Part shown: positions 34,201-42,039 of the stretch, piece by piece
Layout: every line of letters starts with the position of its first letter
Numbering within the stretch: the stretch's first letter is position 1
NCBI GenBank assembly: GCA_044425575.1
Contig: JAWXVE010000005.1
Span: 1-52,161, forward strand
Direction: 5' to 3'
DNA length: 52,161 bases
From: JAWXVE01 sp044425575
GTDB taxonomy: Bacteria; Bacillota; Clostridia; Lachnospirales; Lachnospiraceae
The notes under the pieces: model-generated
What the model saw: the letters and a program-made list of their open reading frames with translations, nothing else
Database searches by the model: none
Told to the model about the DNA's origin: nothing
Program-made: the position numbers and the translations under genes

Positions 34201-34511
34201 CTGATGTGATTAACATTATTCGTTCTGTTGCAGTAGGTGCGGAGCTTATGGACCATAATGAGCGTATTCAAAAAGCAGTTGGGAAACTAAAAAAAGCACA
34301 TGATTTTTCTAAAATGGAGCTAGATTGGCTAAGTAATATTGAAAAAAATTTATTGATAGAAACAGTTCTTAACGAAGAAACCTTTAACACAGGTGTTTTC
34401 CGTGATAAAGGTGGGTTTCAACGTATAGATAAAATATTCAAAAACAAACTGAAAGAATATATCATAGAGCTTAATAAGTACCTATATGATGATGGAGGCA
34501 AAGTAGCGTAA
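31266..34511 (+). CDS. hsdR: type I restriction enzyme R subunit
   Basis: HsdR is the translocase and nuclease of a type I restriction complex. The 1081-aa protein starts with a DUF4145-like domain (about residues 1-115), then an HSDR_N nuclease domain with D...EAK (VDYALF at about 242, IEAKK at about 256-260), a superfamily 2 helicase with Walker A ATGTGKT (about 400-406), DEAH (about 505-508), LTATPA, and motif VI QMLGRATRL, and an EcoEI-type C-terminal domain (about 850-1040). This order is that of type IB-like clostridial enzymes. It overlaps hsdM by one base (ATG in TAATG). All key motifs look intact. Confidence 0.94.
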   Translation: MDSNFKFLEQEFPVLYQVGSTAEKYLYSDANSCLIKLGMFGETVVNLMLKLDKIEPPTYDNTHANRIKLLKREGMIPREIDDILYSLRKNRNDAIHANYDNVEQCKILLQMCFHLGSWFGEVYGTDEMNFPNFVMPIEDKTDYSFVINKQEKKIEELIIQIEKIKCQDVSSKERIKKVVDAIGNIDLSEKETRYIIDEQLRIVGWEVDTQVLKHSNGTRPQKGKNLAIAEWPTNAINHNYGYVDYALFVDEKLVGMIEAKKMLVDVPTVIDVQGKEYARNVREEDKKYVINKWNGYQVPFIYATNGRKYLKQIETKSGIWSLDLREKTNISKALQGWMSPNNIIQILENDIKKANQNLKNTSFDLLRDKDGLNLRDYQIKAIEKAEEAIIDGNRTALLSMATGTGKTRTILGMVYRFLKSKRFNRILFLVDRTALGDQATEVFEEVKLEEFLTLNKIFNINKLEDKEIHKETRIQVATVQSLVKRILYNDGEIMPAVSDYDLVIIDEAHRGYILDKELDDDELIYRNQDDFLSKYRTVIEYFDAVKVALTATPALHTTEIFGKPVFNYSYREAVVEGYLVDHDAPHNITTKLSTEGIVYEKGETVAVYDPITGEIVNSAELEDELKFDVEKFNRRVITEPFNKAVLEEIAMDINPDGEGKTLIYAVDDSHADLIVKILREFYDEIGIDQDAIQKITGKTGDKKRVKEMIRRFKTETYPNIAVTVDLLTTGIDVPEITTLVFMRRVKSRILFEQMLGRATRLCSKINKSHFEIYDPVDIYESLQDISTMKPVVANASASFHDLLNGLEVLDTEEKIQNQIDLIVAKIRRKQKRMTDKQKEHFEVLTDGKDVTSFVSHIKSLSPQDAKDAFIKNSRLFDILNEGGIDTRRAIVISDKEDELLSHTRGYGNGQKPEDYLEEFKKFISENEDKIEALKLVCTRPSSLTRKELKALRLELDGNGFTETQLSSAINEMKNEDIVTDVINIIRSVAVGAELMDHNERIQKAVGKLKKAHDFSKMELDWLSNIEKNLLIETVLNEETFNTGVFRDKGGFQRIDKIFKNKLKEYIIELNKYLYDDGGKVA

Positions 34512-36013
34512 TGAGTAATCAAGAAATCGTACAAAAATTGTGGAATCTTTGTAATGTACTGCGTGACGATGGCATTACTTATCATCAGTATGTAACGGAG
34601 CTTACTTATATCTTATTCCTAAAAATGATGCAAGAAACAGATACAGAAAAGGATATTGAAAAAAGTATAGTAGAACTAGAGTTTTTAAGAAATAAAGAAG
34701 CACTAACTAAATCAGAGCAAGTTGCCCTAGATGAAAAGGAAATTCTTGCTGAGTATTCATGGGATAGTCTTGTTTTATTATCTGGAATAGAGCTTAGAGC
34801 GTATTACAGAAATATCCTTCGTTTATTTGGAGAGCATTGTAAAGGGCATATTCGTGATATTTACCATGATGCAAGAAGTAATATTGATGAGCCGAAAAAC
34901 CTTGAAAAGATTATAAAGACAATGAATGACCTTGACTGGTACAACATGGATGAAGAAGGTTTCGGAGATTTATACGAAGGACTTTTAGAAAAGAATGCAA
35001 ATGAGAAAAAATCAGGAGCTGGTCAATACTTTACCCCTCGTGTACTGATTGATGTAATGACGCGTCTTGTAAAGCCACAAATCGGAGAACGTTGCAATGA
35101 TCCTGCTTGTGGTACATTTGGCTTTATGATTTCTGCAAATAACTATGTGAAAGCTAATAATGATATGTGGCAACTTTCAGACAAGCAGTATGCGTTCCAA
35201 AAAAATGAAGCCTTTACAGGGTGCGAGCTTGTACCAGATACCCATAGATTGGCTATGATGAATGCCATGATTCATGGGATTAACAGTGATATTTTATGTG
35301 GTGATACCCTTACAAACTTTGGTAAGCAGATGGATAACTTTGATGTTGTACTTGCAAATCCACCATTTGGAACGAAGCAAGGTGGAGAACGTGCAACTCG
35401 TGATGATTTTTTGTTTACTACATCAAATAAGCAACTAAATTTCTTGCAGCATATTTATCGTTCACTTAAAAAGGATGGTAAGGCTCGTGCGGCTGTTGTC
35501 TTGCCTGATAATGTACTTTTTGCTGATGGCGATGGAACAAAAATTCGTGAAGATTTGATGGATAAATGCAATCTTCACACTGTTTTACGTTTGCCTACTG
35601 GTATTTTCTATGCACCGGGTGTAAAAACTAATGTACTTTTCTTTACTCGTGGTACATCTGAAAAGGGAAATACAAAAGAAGTGTATTTCTATGATATGCG
35701 TACCAACATGCCATCTTTTGGTAAAACTACACCGCTAAAGATTGAACATTTTGCTGACTTTGAAAAGGCATATGAAAATAGAGAAAGCACCCAAGATGAG
35801 AGATGGTCTAAGTTTACAAGAGAAGAAATAGCAAATAAAAACAACAGCCTTGATTTAGGATTGATTCGTGATGATAGTGTACTAGATTATGAAGATTTGC
35901 AAGATCCTATTGAAAGTGGTGAAGAAGTTGTTGCAAACCTAGAACAAGCAGTTGACCTTATCATGTCGGTGGTGAAGGAGCTAAAAAGCCTAACAGGTGA
36001 GCAAGATGGCTAA
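34511..36013 (+). CDS. hsdM: type I restriction modification methyltransferase (M) subunit
   Basis: HsdM methylates adenine N6 within the target given by HsdS. The 500-aa protein has the N-terminal helical HsdM domain (about residues 5-130), GQYFTPR (about 172-178), the SAM-binding DPACGTFGF (about 196-204) and the catalytic NPPFG (about 283-287). Length is typical of this type. Its end overlaps hsdS by 8 bp. Both the AdoMet loop and NPPF box look complete. Confidence 0.95.
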   Translation: MSNQEIVQKLWNLCNVLRDDGITYHQYVTELTYILFLKMMQETDTEKDIEKSIVELEFLRNKEALTKSEQVALDEKEILAEYSWDSLVLLSGIELRAYYRNILRLFGEHCKGHIRDIYHDARSNIDEPKNLEKIIKTMNDLDWYNMDEEGFGDLYEGLLEKNANEKKSGAGQYFTPRVLIDVMTRLVKPQIGERCNDPACGTFGFMISANNYVKANNDMWQLSDKQYAFQKNEAFTGCELVPDTHRLAMMNAMIHGINSDILCGDTLTNFGKQMDNFDVVLANPPFGTKQGGERATRDDFLFTTSNKQLNFLQHIYRSLKKDGKARAAVVLPDNVLFADGDGTKIREDLMDKCNLHTVLRLPTGIFYAPGVKTNVLFFTRGTSEKGNTKEVYFYDMRTNMPSFGKTTPLKIEHFADFEKAYENRESTQDERWSKFTREEIANKNNSLDLGLIRDDSVLDYEDLQDPIESGEEVVANLEQAVDLIMSVVKELKSLTGEQDG

Positions 36014-37352
36014 GAAAAAAGAAGTTTTGAGCTTAGAAGAAAAACTGGAAAAAGCACTTGTGCCAGATTGGGAACAACCTTATAAAGTGCCGAGTAATTG
36101 GGTTTGGACGAGGTTGGATCAAGTTTGCAAACTAGCAAATGGAATTAAACAAATAAATGTAGAATTACCATACCTTGAAGTAAAATACCTTAGGGGAAAG
36201 ATTGATGGAAATACTAAAGATAAGGGGAATTACATTGAAAAAGGTTCTAAAGTGATTTTAGTTGATGGGGAAAATTCAGGTGAAGTGTTTCATATATTTG
36301 AAAATGGGTATATGGGTAGCACATTTAAAAAATTAGATGTTGATAAATCTGTTGACCAACGAATGTTTGAAATGTTTTTAGCGACACATAAAGACGAATT
36401 TAGAAATTCTAAAACAGGTTCTGCGATACCTCACTTAAATAAAGAGTTATTTAGAGAGATGCCTATCCCACTCCCACCACTAGCCGAGCAAAAGCGAATT
36501 GTGGAGCGTATTGAAAGCCTATTTTCTAAACTTGACGAGGCAAAAGAGCTTGCTCAATTAGCACTTGATAGCTTTGAGAATAGAAAAGCAGCCATTCTCC
36601 ATAAGGCTTTCACAGGTGAGCTGACTAGAAAGTGGCGAGAAGAAAATAGGGTTGGGCTTGATAGTTGGGAGGAAAAAACTCTACAACAGGTCTGCGCTAA
36701 CAAAATTACTGATGGAACACACCAAACACCTAAGTATAGCGATAAAGAAAACGGAATGCCTTTTATTTCATCAAAAGATGTAACAAGTGGGAAGATAGAC
36801 TGGTCTAAAATTAAATATATAACCAAAGAGTTACATGAGGAATTATATAAGCGAGTGGCACCTCAAATTGATGATGTGTTATTAGCTAAAAATGGTACTA
36901 CTGGTGTGGCTGCGATAGTTGAAGATGATTTAATTTTTGATATTTATGTAACATTAGCTTTATTAAGACCTAACAAAGCTATAATCAACCCAAGATATTT
37001 GTATAATATTGTAAATAGTCCTATATGCAAAGAACAGTTTAATTCTCATTTAACTGGTATAGGTGTACCAAATTTGCATTTGAGAGATATTCGGGAAGTT
37101 TTAATTTCTTTACCAACCCTCCAAGAACAAAAAGAAATCGTTCGTATCCTCAACATTTTTTTTGAAAAGGAAACAAAAGCCAAAGAGTGTGCAAATGTCA
37201 TCGAACAAATCGATTTAATGAAAAAAGTAATACTAGCAAGGGCTTTTCGTGGCGAACTTGGTACGAATGATGAGAGTGATGAGAGTGCAATGGAGTTTCT
37301 AAAGAATATTTTGGAGGAAAAAAGAGCATTAACCATGCATTTGAAAAAATAG
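36006..37352 (+). CDS. hsdS: type I restriction specificity (S) subunit
   Basis: HsdS recognises the two half-sites of the target. From ATG 36006 (AGGTG upstream; GTG 35997 rejected) it is 448 aa with two target-recognition domains (about residues 20-165 and 215-365), each followed by a conserved helix: LPPLAEQKRIVERIESLFSKLDEA (about 155-178) and LPTLQEQKEIVRILNIFFEK (about 366-385). The target cannot be read from sequence. The 3' end overlaps a different-frame relic (37322-37651), so the junction after hsdS is not ancestral. Confidence 0.93.
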   Translation: MAKKKEVLSLEEKLEKALVPDWEQPYKVPSNWVWTRLDQVCKLANGIKQINVELPYLEVKYLRGKIDGNTKDKGNYIEKGSKVILVDGENSGEVFHIFENGYMGSTFKKLDVDKSVDQRMFEMFLATHKDEFRNSKTGSAIPHLNKELFREMPIPLPPLAEQKRIVERIESLFSKLDEAKELAQLALDSFENRKAAILHKAFTGELTRKWREENRVGLDSWEEKTLQQVCANKITDGTHQTPKYSDKENGMPFISSKDVTSGKIDWSKIKYITKELHEELYKRVAPQIDDVLLAKNGTTGVAAIVEDDLIFDIYVTLALLRPNKAIINPRYLYNIVNSPICKEQFNSHLTGIGVPNLHLRDIREVLISLPTLQEQKEIVRILNIFFEKETKAKECANVIEQIDLMKKVILARAFRGELGTNDESDESAMEFLKNILEEKRALTMHLKK

Positions 37353-37651
37353 AAGTCGAATTACGTTGTTTACCATCTGGATTAGCAATGAAATATAATC
37401 AAAAATTACTTGCCAAGAGCCCTATTAGTTTATCGCCAGGTGCAATTTCCTATGGTGGCTTCTATTTTGATGGCGAACAAACTATGTTTGGTCAAGCATT
37501 AGTAAATGCAGCAATGCTTGAAAATCAAAAGACACCACCATATCTTCGAAATCCTAGAGCGATGATACTAAGCAGAAGTATGTATGGCTTAATAATTATT
37601 TGGCCGAATCAGAATGAGGAGGGAACTTTAAATGATTCCATTAAAAATTGA
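37322..37651 (+). pseudogene. fragment resembling Pycsar-type nucleotide cyclase C-terminal part
   Basis: This frame is open from 37283 and overlaps the end of hsdS in another frame; the ATG at 37388 is internal. The peptide contains GAISYGGFYFDG, then FGQALVNAAMLEN and PRAMIL, which in order and spacing match what I recall of the conserved GGIT(I)G..FG.AL..AYELE....PRIIL region of small cyclase-like defence proteins (PycC of Pycsar). The N-terminal part with the metal-binding Asp residues and the C-terminal end are missing, so this is a relic. The family assignment is from memory and moderately sure. Confidence 0.5.
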
Positions 37652-38870
37652 AACGCTACTCGAAGGAAAAGTAGTGGAAAAGAATAGAGTTGAATATAAG
37701 GAAGGATGGAACCCTTCTGACATTATTCATACAATTTGTGCATTTGCAAATGATTATGACAATGTGAATGGTGGTTATATTGTAATTGGAGTTGCTGCTA
37801 AAGATGGTATTCCGATATTACCACCAGTAGGTATAAAGCCAGAACTACTCGATAATATACAGCAAGAAATATTCCAGTACTGTAATCGCATTGAGCCAAG
37901 ATATATACCTAATATAGAAGTGGTTGAATTCCCTGACCAAGACACACATTTGATTTATCTTAAGTGTTCTGCAGGTGATGCAGGTCCTTACCAAGCACCT
38001 GTGGATGTGTATTCGAAAAAGGGTAAAGAATCTGGAGATAAGAAACCTGATAAAACAATGAAATACTGGATTAGACCAGCATCACTTACTGTTGCTGCAA
38101 AAAATAATGAGATATCAGAACTATATGAAAAATTCAATTCTATTCCATATGATGACCGAATTAATAGAATGGCTACTCTTGATATAATTAGACGTGGATT
38201 CGTAGAAGACTTCTTGCGTGATAGTAATAGCTCATTAGTAAATGAGATTAATAATAGGTCGATAGAAGATTTATTGATTTCGTTAGAAGTTGCTAATGAA
38301 ACAGATACAGATTTGGCTATTCGTAATATAGGAATCCTTATGTTTGCTGAAAGACCAGATAAGTATATTCCAGGCGCACAGATTAATCTTGTGAAATTTG
38401 AGCAAGGTAAAGTTCGAGCAAGAAAATATAGAAACCGTCGTATTGGTGAGTTCTTCAAAGAGCTAGATTTATCAGAGAAACAATCAACAGGTATTCCTAC
38501 TATTTTATCAGAGTTAAAGAAGAACGGATCTCCAATGCCTGTGTTTGATACGGATAGCGGAAGAAATTATTTGGAGACGACGATTAAGGTTAGGGATGGA
38601 TTTGATTTAAAAGAAAACTTCAATCAAAAAAATGAGCGAAGTTTGAGCGAAGTTTTGAGCGAAGTTATAGAACCTAAAATTTATGAAAAAATCAAAAAAA
38701 TAATTTTTATTCTTCAGGAGAAGGGAACAATCACTCCCAAAGAAGCAGAACAGGAATTGCGAAAATCACCTGCAACAATTAGAAGATATATGAAACTTCT
38801 AGTTGAAACAGAGTATGTAACACAAGAGGGAAATACAAATAGTATTATTTATAAAAATATTTTGTTTTAA
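37632..38870 (+). CDS. AlbA_2-domain ATP-binding protein with probable internal deletion
   Basis: A 412-aa protein with an N-terminal Schlafen AlbA_2 domain (NRVEYKEGWNPSDIIHTICAFAND at about residues 18-41, GGYIVIGV at about 47-54), a middle region, and a C-terminal winged-helix part (about 350-412). In relatives the middle holds a RecG-like HATPase domain with EALVNAxxHRDY; here the sequence jumps from AQINLVKF to RKYRNRRIGEFFKELDLSE (about residue 256 onward), so about 100 residues including the ATP-binding core seem lost in frame. Three GAGCGAAGTT copies encode SLSEVLSEV near residue 340, a stretch common in the family. Probably non-functional as an ATPase. It starts inside the preceding relic. 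Confidence 0.75.
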   Translation: MIPLKIETLLEGKVVEKNRVEYKEGWNPSDIIHTICAFANDYDNVNGGYIVIGVAAKDGIPILPPVGIKPELLDNIQQEIFQYCNRIEPRYIPNIEVVEFPDQDTHLIYLKCSAGDAGPYQAPVDVYSKKGKESGDKKPDKTMKYWIRPASLTVAAKNNEISELYEKFNSIPYDDRINRMATLDIIRRGFVEDFLRDSNSSLVNEINNRSIEDLLISLEVANETDTDLAIRNIGILMFAERPDKYIPGAQINLVKFEQGKVRARKYRNRRIGEFFKELDLSEKQSTGIPTILSELKKNGSPMPVFDTDSGRNYLETTIKVRDGFDLKENFNQKNERSLSEVLSEVIEPKIYEKIKKIIFILQEKGTITPKEAEQELRKSPATIRRYMKLLVETEYVTQEGNTNSIIYKNILF

Positions 38871-38992
38871 TATCCAAGCTAGACTTCGTTAATATACAGA
38901 TAATGAGGTAAACTATGAATAAAAAGTGTCAGGTATTTATACCTGCCGATTATGTTGAAGAATTGCTAGTTAGTGTTGACATTGAAAACACC

Positions 38993-39021
38993 TTGCAATC
39001 TCTAAAATTATATGATACAAT
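38993..39021 (+). promoter_or_regulatory. sigma-A promoter of ACT-hom-apgM-lysC operon
   Basis: TTGCAA (38993-38998), 17 bp, TACAAT (39016-39021), 69 bp before the ACT gene. It lies within the tail of the methylase relic. Confidence 0.7.
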
Positions 39022-39033
39022 ATCTTTCAGTGT

Positions 39034-39047
39034 CGGACAATTGTCCG
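39034..39047. promoter_or_regulatory. 14-bp palindrome CGGACAATTGTCCG
   Basis: A perfect palindrome 12 bp downstream of the -10 box of the hom operon promoter, flanked by TGT and TGTC so that the symmetry extends imperfectly. Its place just after the start point suits a repressor operator for the threonine/lysine branch. Confidence 0.55.
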
Positions 39048-39089
39048 TGTCATAAGAACATGAACGGGCAAATAAGATAAGGTGGTGAC

Positions 39090-39533
39090 ATGATAGAAGA
39101 GAGTAAGTATTATGTGGTGAAGCAAAAGGCAGTACCAGAAGTGTTGTTAAAAGTGGTGGAGGCCAAGCGGTTGCTTGAATCAGAGAAAGCAGTAACGGTT
39201 CAGCATGCAGTAGACCAAGTGGGAATTAGTAGAAGTTCTTTCTATAAATATCAAGATGATATTTTCCCATTCCATGACAATGCACAGGGACGAACAGTAT
39301 CTCTCATCTTTCAAATTGATGATGTACAAGGATTGTTATCTGATATTTTAAAGATTATTGCAACTTTTGGAGCAAATGTTTTGACCATTCATCAAAGTAT
39401 TCCTATTAATGGAATTGCATCCCTTAGTATTAGTGTACAAGTGTTGCAGACAACAAAAGATATATCAAGCATGTTAACATCCATAGAACAACTAGTAGGT
39501 GTTCATTCAGTGAAAGTACTAGCAAAAGAATAA
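39090..39533 (+). CDS. ACT domain protein, PheB-like (UPF0735)
   Basis: A 147-aa protein with an N-terminal helix-turn-helix-like segment (TVQHAVDQVGISRSSFYKYQDDIFPF, about residues 36-61) and a C-terminal ACT domain (about 70-145) that normally binds an amino acid. It matches the PheB/UPF0735 family of small ACT proteins found before hom genes in Firmicutes. A DNA-binding and amino-acid-sensing role fits its place as first gene of the hom operon and its palindrome upstream. AAGGTGG precedes the start. Confidence 0.9.
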   Translation: MIEESKYYVVKQKAVPEVLLKVVEAKRLLESEKAVTVQHAVDQVGISRSSFYKYQDDIFPFHDNAQGRTVSLIFQIDDVQGLLSDILKIIATFGANVLTIHQSIPINGIASLSISVQVLQTTKDISSMLTSIEQLVGVHSVKVLAKE

Positions 39534-39552
39534 GAGAAAAGAGGAGAAAGAG

Positions 39553-40770
39553 ATGGTTAATGTAGCAGTATTAGGATATGGTACAGTAGGTTCAGGTGTA
39601 GCAGAAGTAATCTGGAAGAATCAAGAACTTGTTAATAAGAAGGCAGAAACTGAGGTAAACTTAAAATATGTACTGGATTTAAGAGAATTTCCAGGAGATC
39701 CAGTGGAACAGGTCCTTGTACATGACTACCAGGTAATTGTAGGAGATCCAGAAGTTCATGTAATCTGTGAGACAATGGGAGGATTACATCCAGCCTATGA
39801 ATTTACGAAAGAAGCGCTACTACAAGGGAAAAGTGTGTGTACTTCTAATAAAGAACTAGTGGCAGCACATGGTCCAGAATTATTGCGTATTGCAAGAGAG
39901 CATAATGGTAGTTACTTATTCGAAGCAAGTGTAGGTGGCGGAATTCCAATTATTCGTCCATTAAATGATTGCTTAACGGCAGAGAAGATTGAAAGCATTA
40001 TGGGAATCTTAAATGGTACTACGAATTTCATTCTTACGAAGATGGACCAAGAAGGTGCAGAATTTGCGGATGTGTTAAAAGAAGCACAAGAGAAAGGTTA
40101 TGCAGAGAAGAATCCAGCTGCAGATGTAGAAGGACACGATGCTTGTAGAAAGATTGCAATCTTATCTTCTCTTATGTATGGAAAGACAGTAGATTATCAA
40201 GATATTTATACAGAAGGAATTACGAAGATTAGTGCAACTGACTTCTTATATGCTAAGAAAATGGAGCGTTCTATTAAGCTGCTTGGTATGAGCAAAGACG
40301 AAAATGGAACTTGTTTTGCTATGGTAGCACCATTTATGATTCCACAGAGCCATATCTTATACAGTGTAAATGGTGTGTTCAATGGAATCTTTATCCACTC
40401 TAATATGTTGGATGATTCTATGTATTACGGTAGAGGAGCAGGTAAGTTGCCAACGGCCAGTGCAGTAGTAGGAGACGTAATTGATTGCGCTCGTAATGTA
40501 GGTACTTCTATTATCTGTCAATGGGATGAAGAGAAGAAAGAACTTACCAGTATCGATGATGTAAGCACAAGTTTCTTCGTTCGTATTGCAGGAGCACAAG
40601 AAGAAGTATTGCCAAAGGTGGAAGCAATCTATGGTGCAGTAGAAGTTGTAGCAGTAGAAGGAGTAGAAGGGGAATTTGCATTTGTAGTGAAGAATGTAGC
40701 AGAAAAAGTCTATCATGAAGGAACTAAGAAATTAGACGGTATTCTATCAATGATTCGTATGGAAGGTTAA
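39553..40770 (+). CDS. hom: homoserine dehydrogenase
   Basis: Hom reduces aspartate semialdehyde to homoserine with NAD(P)H. The 405-aa protein has the Rossmann start VAVLGYGTVGSGVAEV, SNKELVAAHG, the GGGIPIIRPL loop (about residues 132-141), GILNGTTNFILT (about 154-165), and the catalytic Lys/Asp region GYAEKNPAADVEGHDACRK (about 184-202). A C-terminal ACT-like domain (about 335-400) allows threonine inhibition. It is 19 bp after the ACT gene. Confidence 0.96.
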   Translation: MVNVAVLGYGTVGSGVAEVIWKNQELVNKKAETEVNLKYVLDLREFPGDPVEQVLVHDYQVIVGDPEVHVICETMGGLHPAYEFTKEALLQGKSVCTSNKELVAAHGPELLRIAREHNGSYLFEASVGGGIPIIRPLNDCLTAEKIESIMGILNGTTNFILTKMDQEGAEFADVLKEAQEKGYAEKNPAADVEGHDACRKIAILSSLMYGKTVDYQDIYTEGITKISATDFLYAKKMERSIKLLGMSKDENGTCFAMVAPFMIPQSHILYSVNGVFNGIFIHSNMLDDSMYYGRGAGKLPTASAVVGDVIDCARNVGTSIICQWDEEKKELTSIDDVSTSFFVRIAGAQEEVLPKVEAIYGAVEVVAVEGVEGEFAFVVKNVAEKVYHEGTKKLDGILSMIRMEG

Positions 40771-40799
40771 TCTATAACACTTCGGAATGAGAGGGATTT

Positions 40800-42005
40800 A
40801 TGAAATATATTATCGTATTAGGGGATGGTATGTCAGATGAGCCTGTGGAATCACTTGGCGGTAAGACACCTCTAGAATATGCCAATACACCCACTATGGA
40901 TCGACTAAGTTATGGAGGAGAAGTGGGAAGGGTGCATACAATTCCAGAGGGAATGAAGCCGGGGTCAGATACGGCTAATTTATCAGTTCTAGGATATGAC
41001 CCTAAGAAGTATTATACCGGAAGGTCTCCTTTAGAAGCACTAAGCATTGGGATTCCTATGAAGGAAGATGATATAGCCATTCGTTGCAATATTGTCACCA
41101 TATCAGAAGAGGATGTACCATTTGAAGAGAAGACTATGATTGACCATAGTGCAAGTGAGATTGAGACAGAAGATTGCGCCATCTTATTAGAAGCGGTGAA
41201 ACAAGAGCTAGAAGCCAATCCTTATGCATTTTATGTGGGTACCAGTTATCGCCATTGCCTCATATGGAATGGAGGAGAAGTAGTGGAGCTAACACCACCT
41301 CACGATATTCTAGAGGAAACCATTGATGCTTATCTACCAACAGATGCAATGCTGTATGAGATGACCAAGAAGAGCCATGAGATTCTAAAAGACCATCCTT
41401 TGAATGTAGAACGCAAGAAAAAGGGATTAAATCCAGCTAATTGTTGCTGGTTCTGGGGAGCAGGTACGAAACCATCTGTTACCTCTTTTGAAGAAAAAAC
41501 TGGTAAAAAAGGATACATGGTATCGGCAGTGGATTTGTTAAAAGGAATTGCAGTAGGAGCAGAAATGGGAGTGGCTCACGTAGAAGGTGCAAACGGTGGC
41601 CTTCATACCAACTATGCGGGAAAAACTAATGCTGCCCTAAAAGCCATTACTCAAGATGGATACGATTTTGTATATGTGCATATTGAAGCACCTGATGAAA
41701 TGAGTCACCAAGGGAGTTTAGAGCGTAAAATAGAAGCCATTGAATACCTAGATGAGAAAGTCATTGCACCCCTTGTATCTTCTTTAGAAGAACAAGGTGT
41801 AGCATATCGCATGTTAATTATGCCAGATCATCCAACGCCAGTACGACTTCGCACCCATACAAGTGAACCAGTTCCATATTTATTATACGATAGCACCCAG
41901 TCATTAACAGATGGTGCCACTTATGGGGAACAAAATGCTAGTCAGTCAGGGAAGAGTTTTCAGAATGGCCATGAAATCATGAATTATTTATTGGAATTAA
42001 GTTGA
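40800..42005 (+). CDS. ApgM-type phosphoglycerate mutase-like protein, candidate homoserine kinase
   Basis: A 401-aa protein of the cofactor-independent phosphoglycerate mutase / alkaline phosphatase superfamily (ApgM group): YIIVLGDGMSDEPVESLGGKTPLEYA at the start with the metal-binding Asp, SDTANLSVLGYDPKKYYTGRSPLEA (nucleophile Ser-type loop, about residues 57-80), the HIEAPDEMSHQG (about 297-308) and MPDHPTP (about 341-347) metal ligands. It lies between hom and lysC and no thrB of the GHMP type is seen. Proteins of this group have been proposed and reported to act as homoserine kinases in such operons, so that role is more likely than glycolysis. Confidence 0.88.
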   Translation: MKYIIVLGDGMSDEPVESLGGKTPLEYANTPTMDRLSYGGEVGRVHTIPEGMKPGSDTANLSVLGYDPKKYYTGRSPLEALSIGIPMKEDDIAIRCNIVTISEEDVPFEEKTMIDHSASEIETEDCAILLEAVKQELEANPYAFYVGTSYRHCLIWNGGEVVELTPPHDILEETIDAYLPTDAMLYEMTKKSHEILKDHPLNVERKKKGLNPANCCWFWGAGTKPSVTSFEEKTGKKGYMVSAVDLLKGIAVGAEMGVAHVEGANGGLHTNYAGKTNAALKAITQDGYDFVYVHIEAPDEMSHQGSLERKIEAIEYLDEKVIAPLVSSLEEQGVAYRMLIMPDHPTPVRLRTHTSEPVPYLLYDSTQSLTDGATYGEQNASQSGKSFQNGHEIMNYLLELS

Positions 42006-42039
42006 AAATCAGAATAGCACATAGAAATGAGGAGAAGTT

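Larger units (their letters stand above)
38915..39055 (+). pseudogene. N-terminal relic of an N6-adenine DNA methylase
   Basis: A 46-codon ORF with a good ribosome site (GAGGT, 38905-38909) begins MNKKCQVFIPADYVEELL, close to the start I recall for Eco57I-like N6-adenine methylases (QVFTPxxYVxxLLDxVGY). After about 20 residues the similarity ends; the remaining codons cover the promoter of the ACT-hom operon, so the island ends near 38975 and host DNA continues. Only a non-functional peptide is encoded. Confidence 0.55.

Noticed and set aside
38634..38666. Three GAGCGAAGTT copies as a phase-variation tract
   Set aside because: The SEVLSEV coding repeat is common at this place in the protein family, and spacing of 11 and 12 bp does not form a clean slippage unit.
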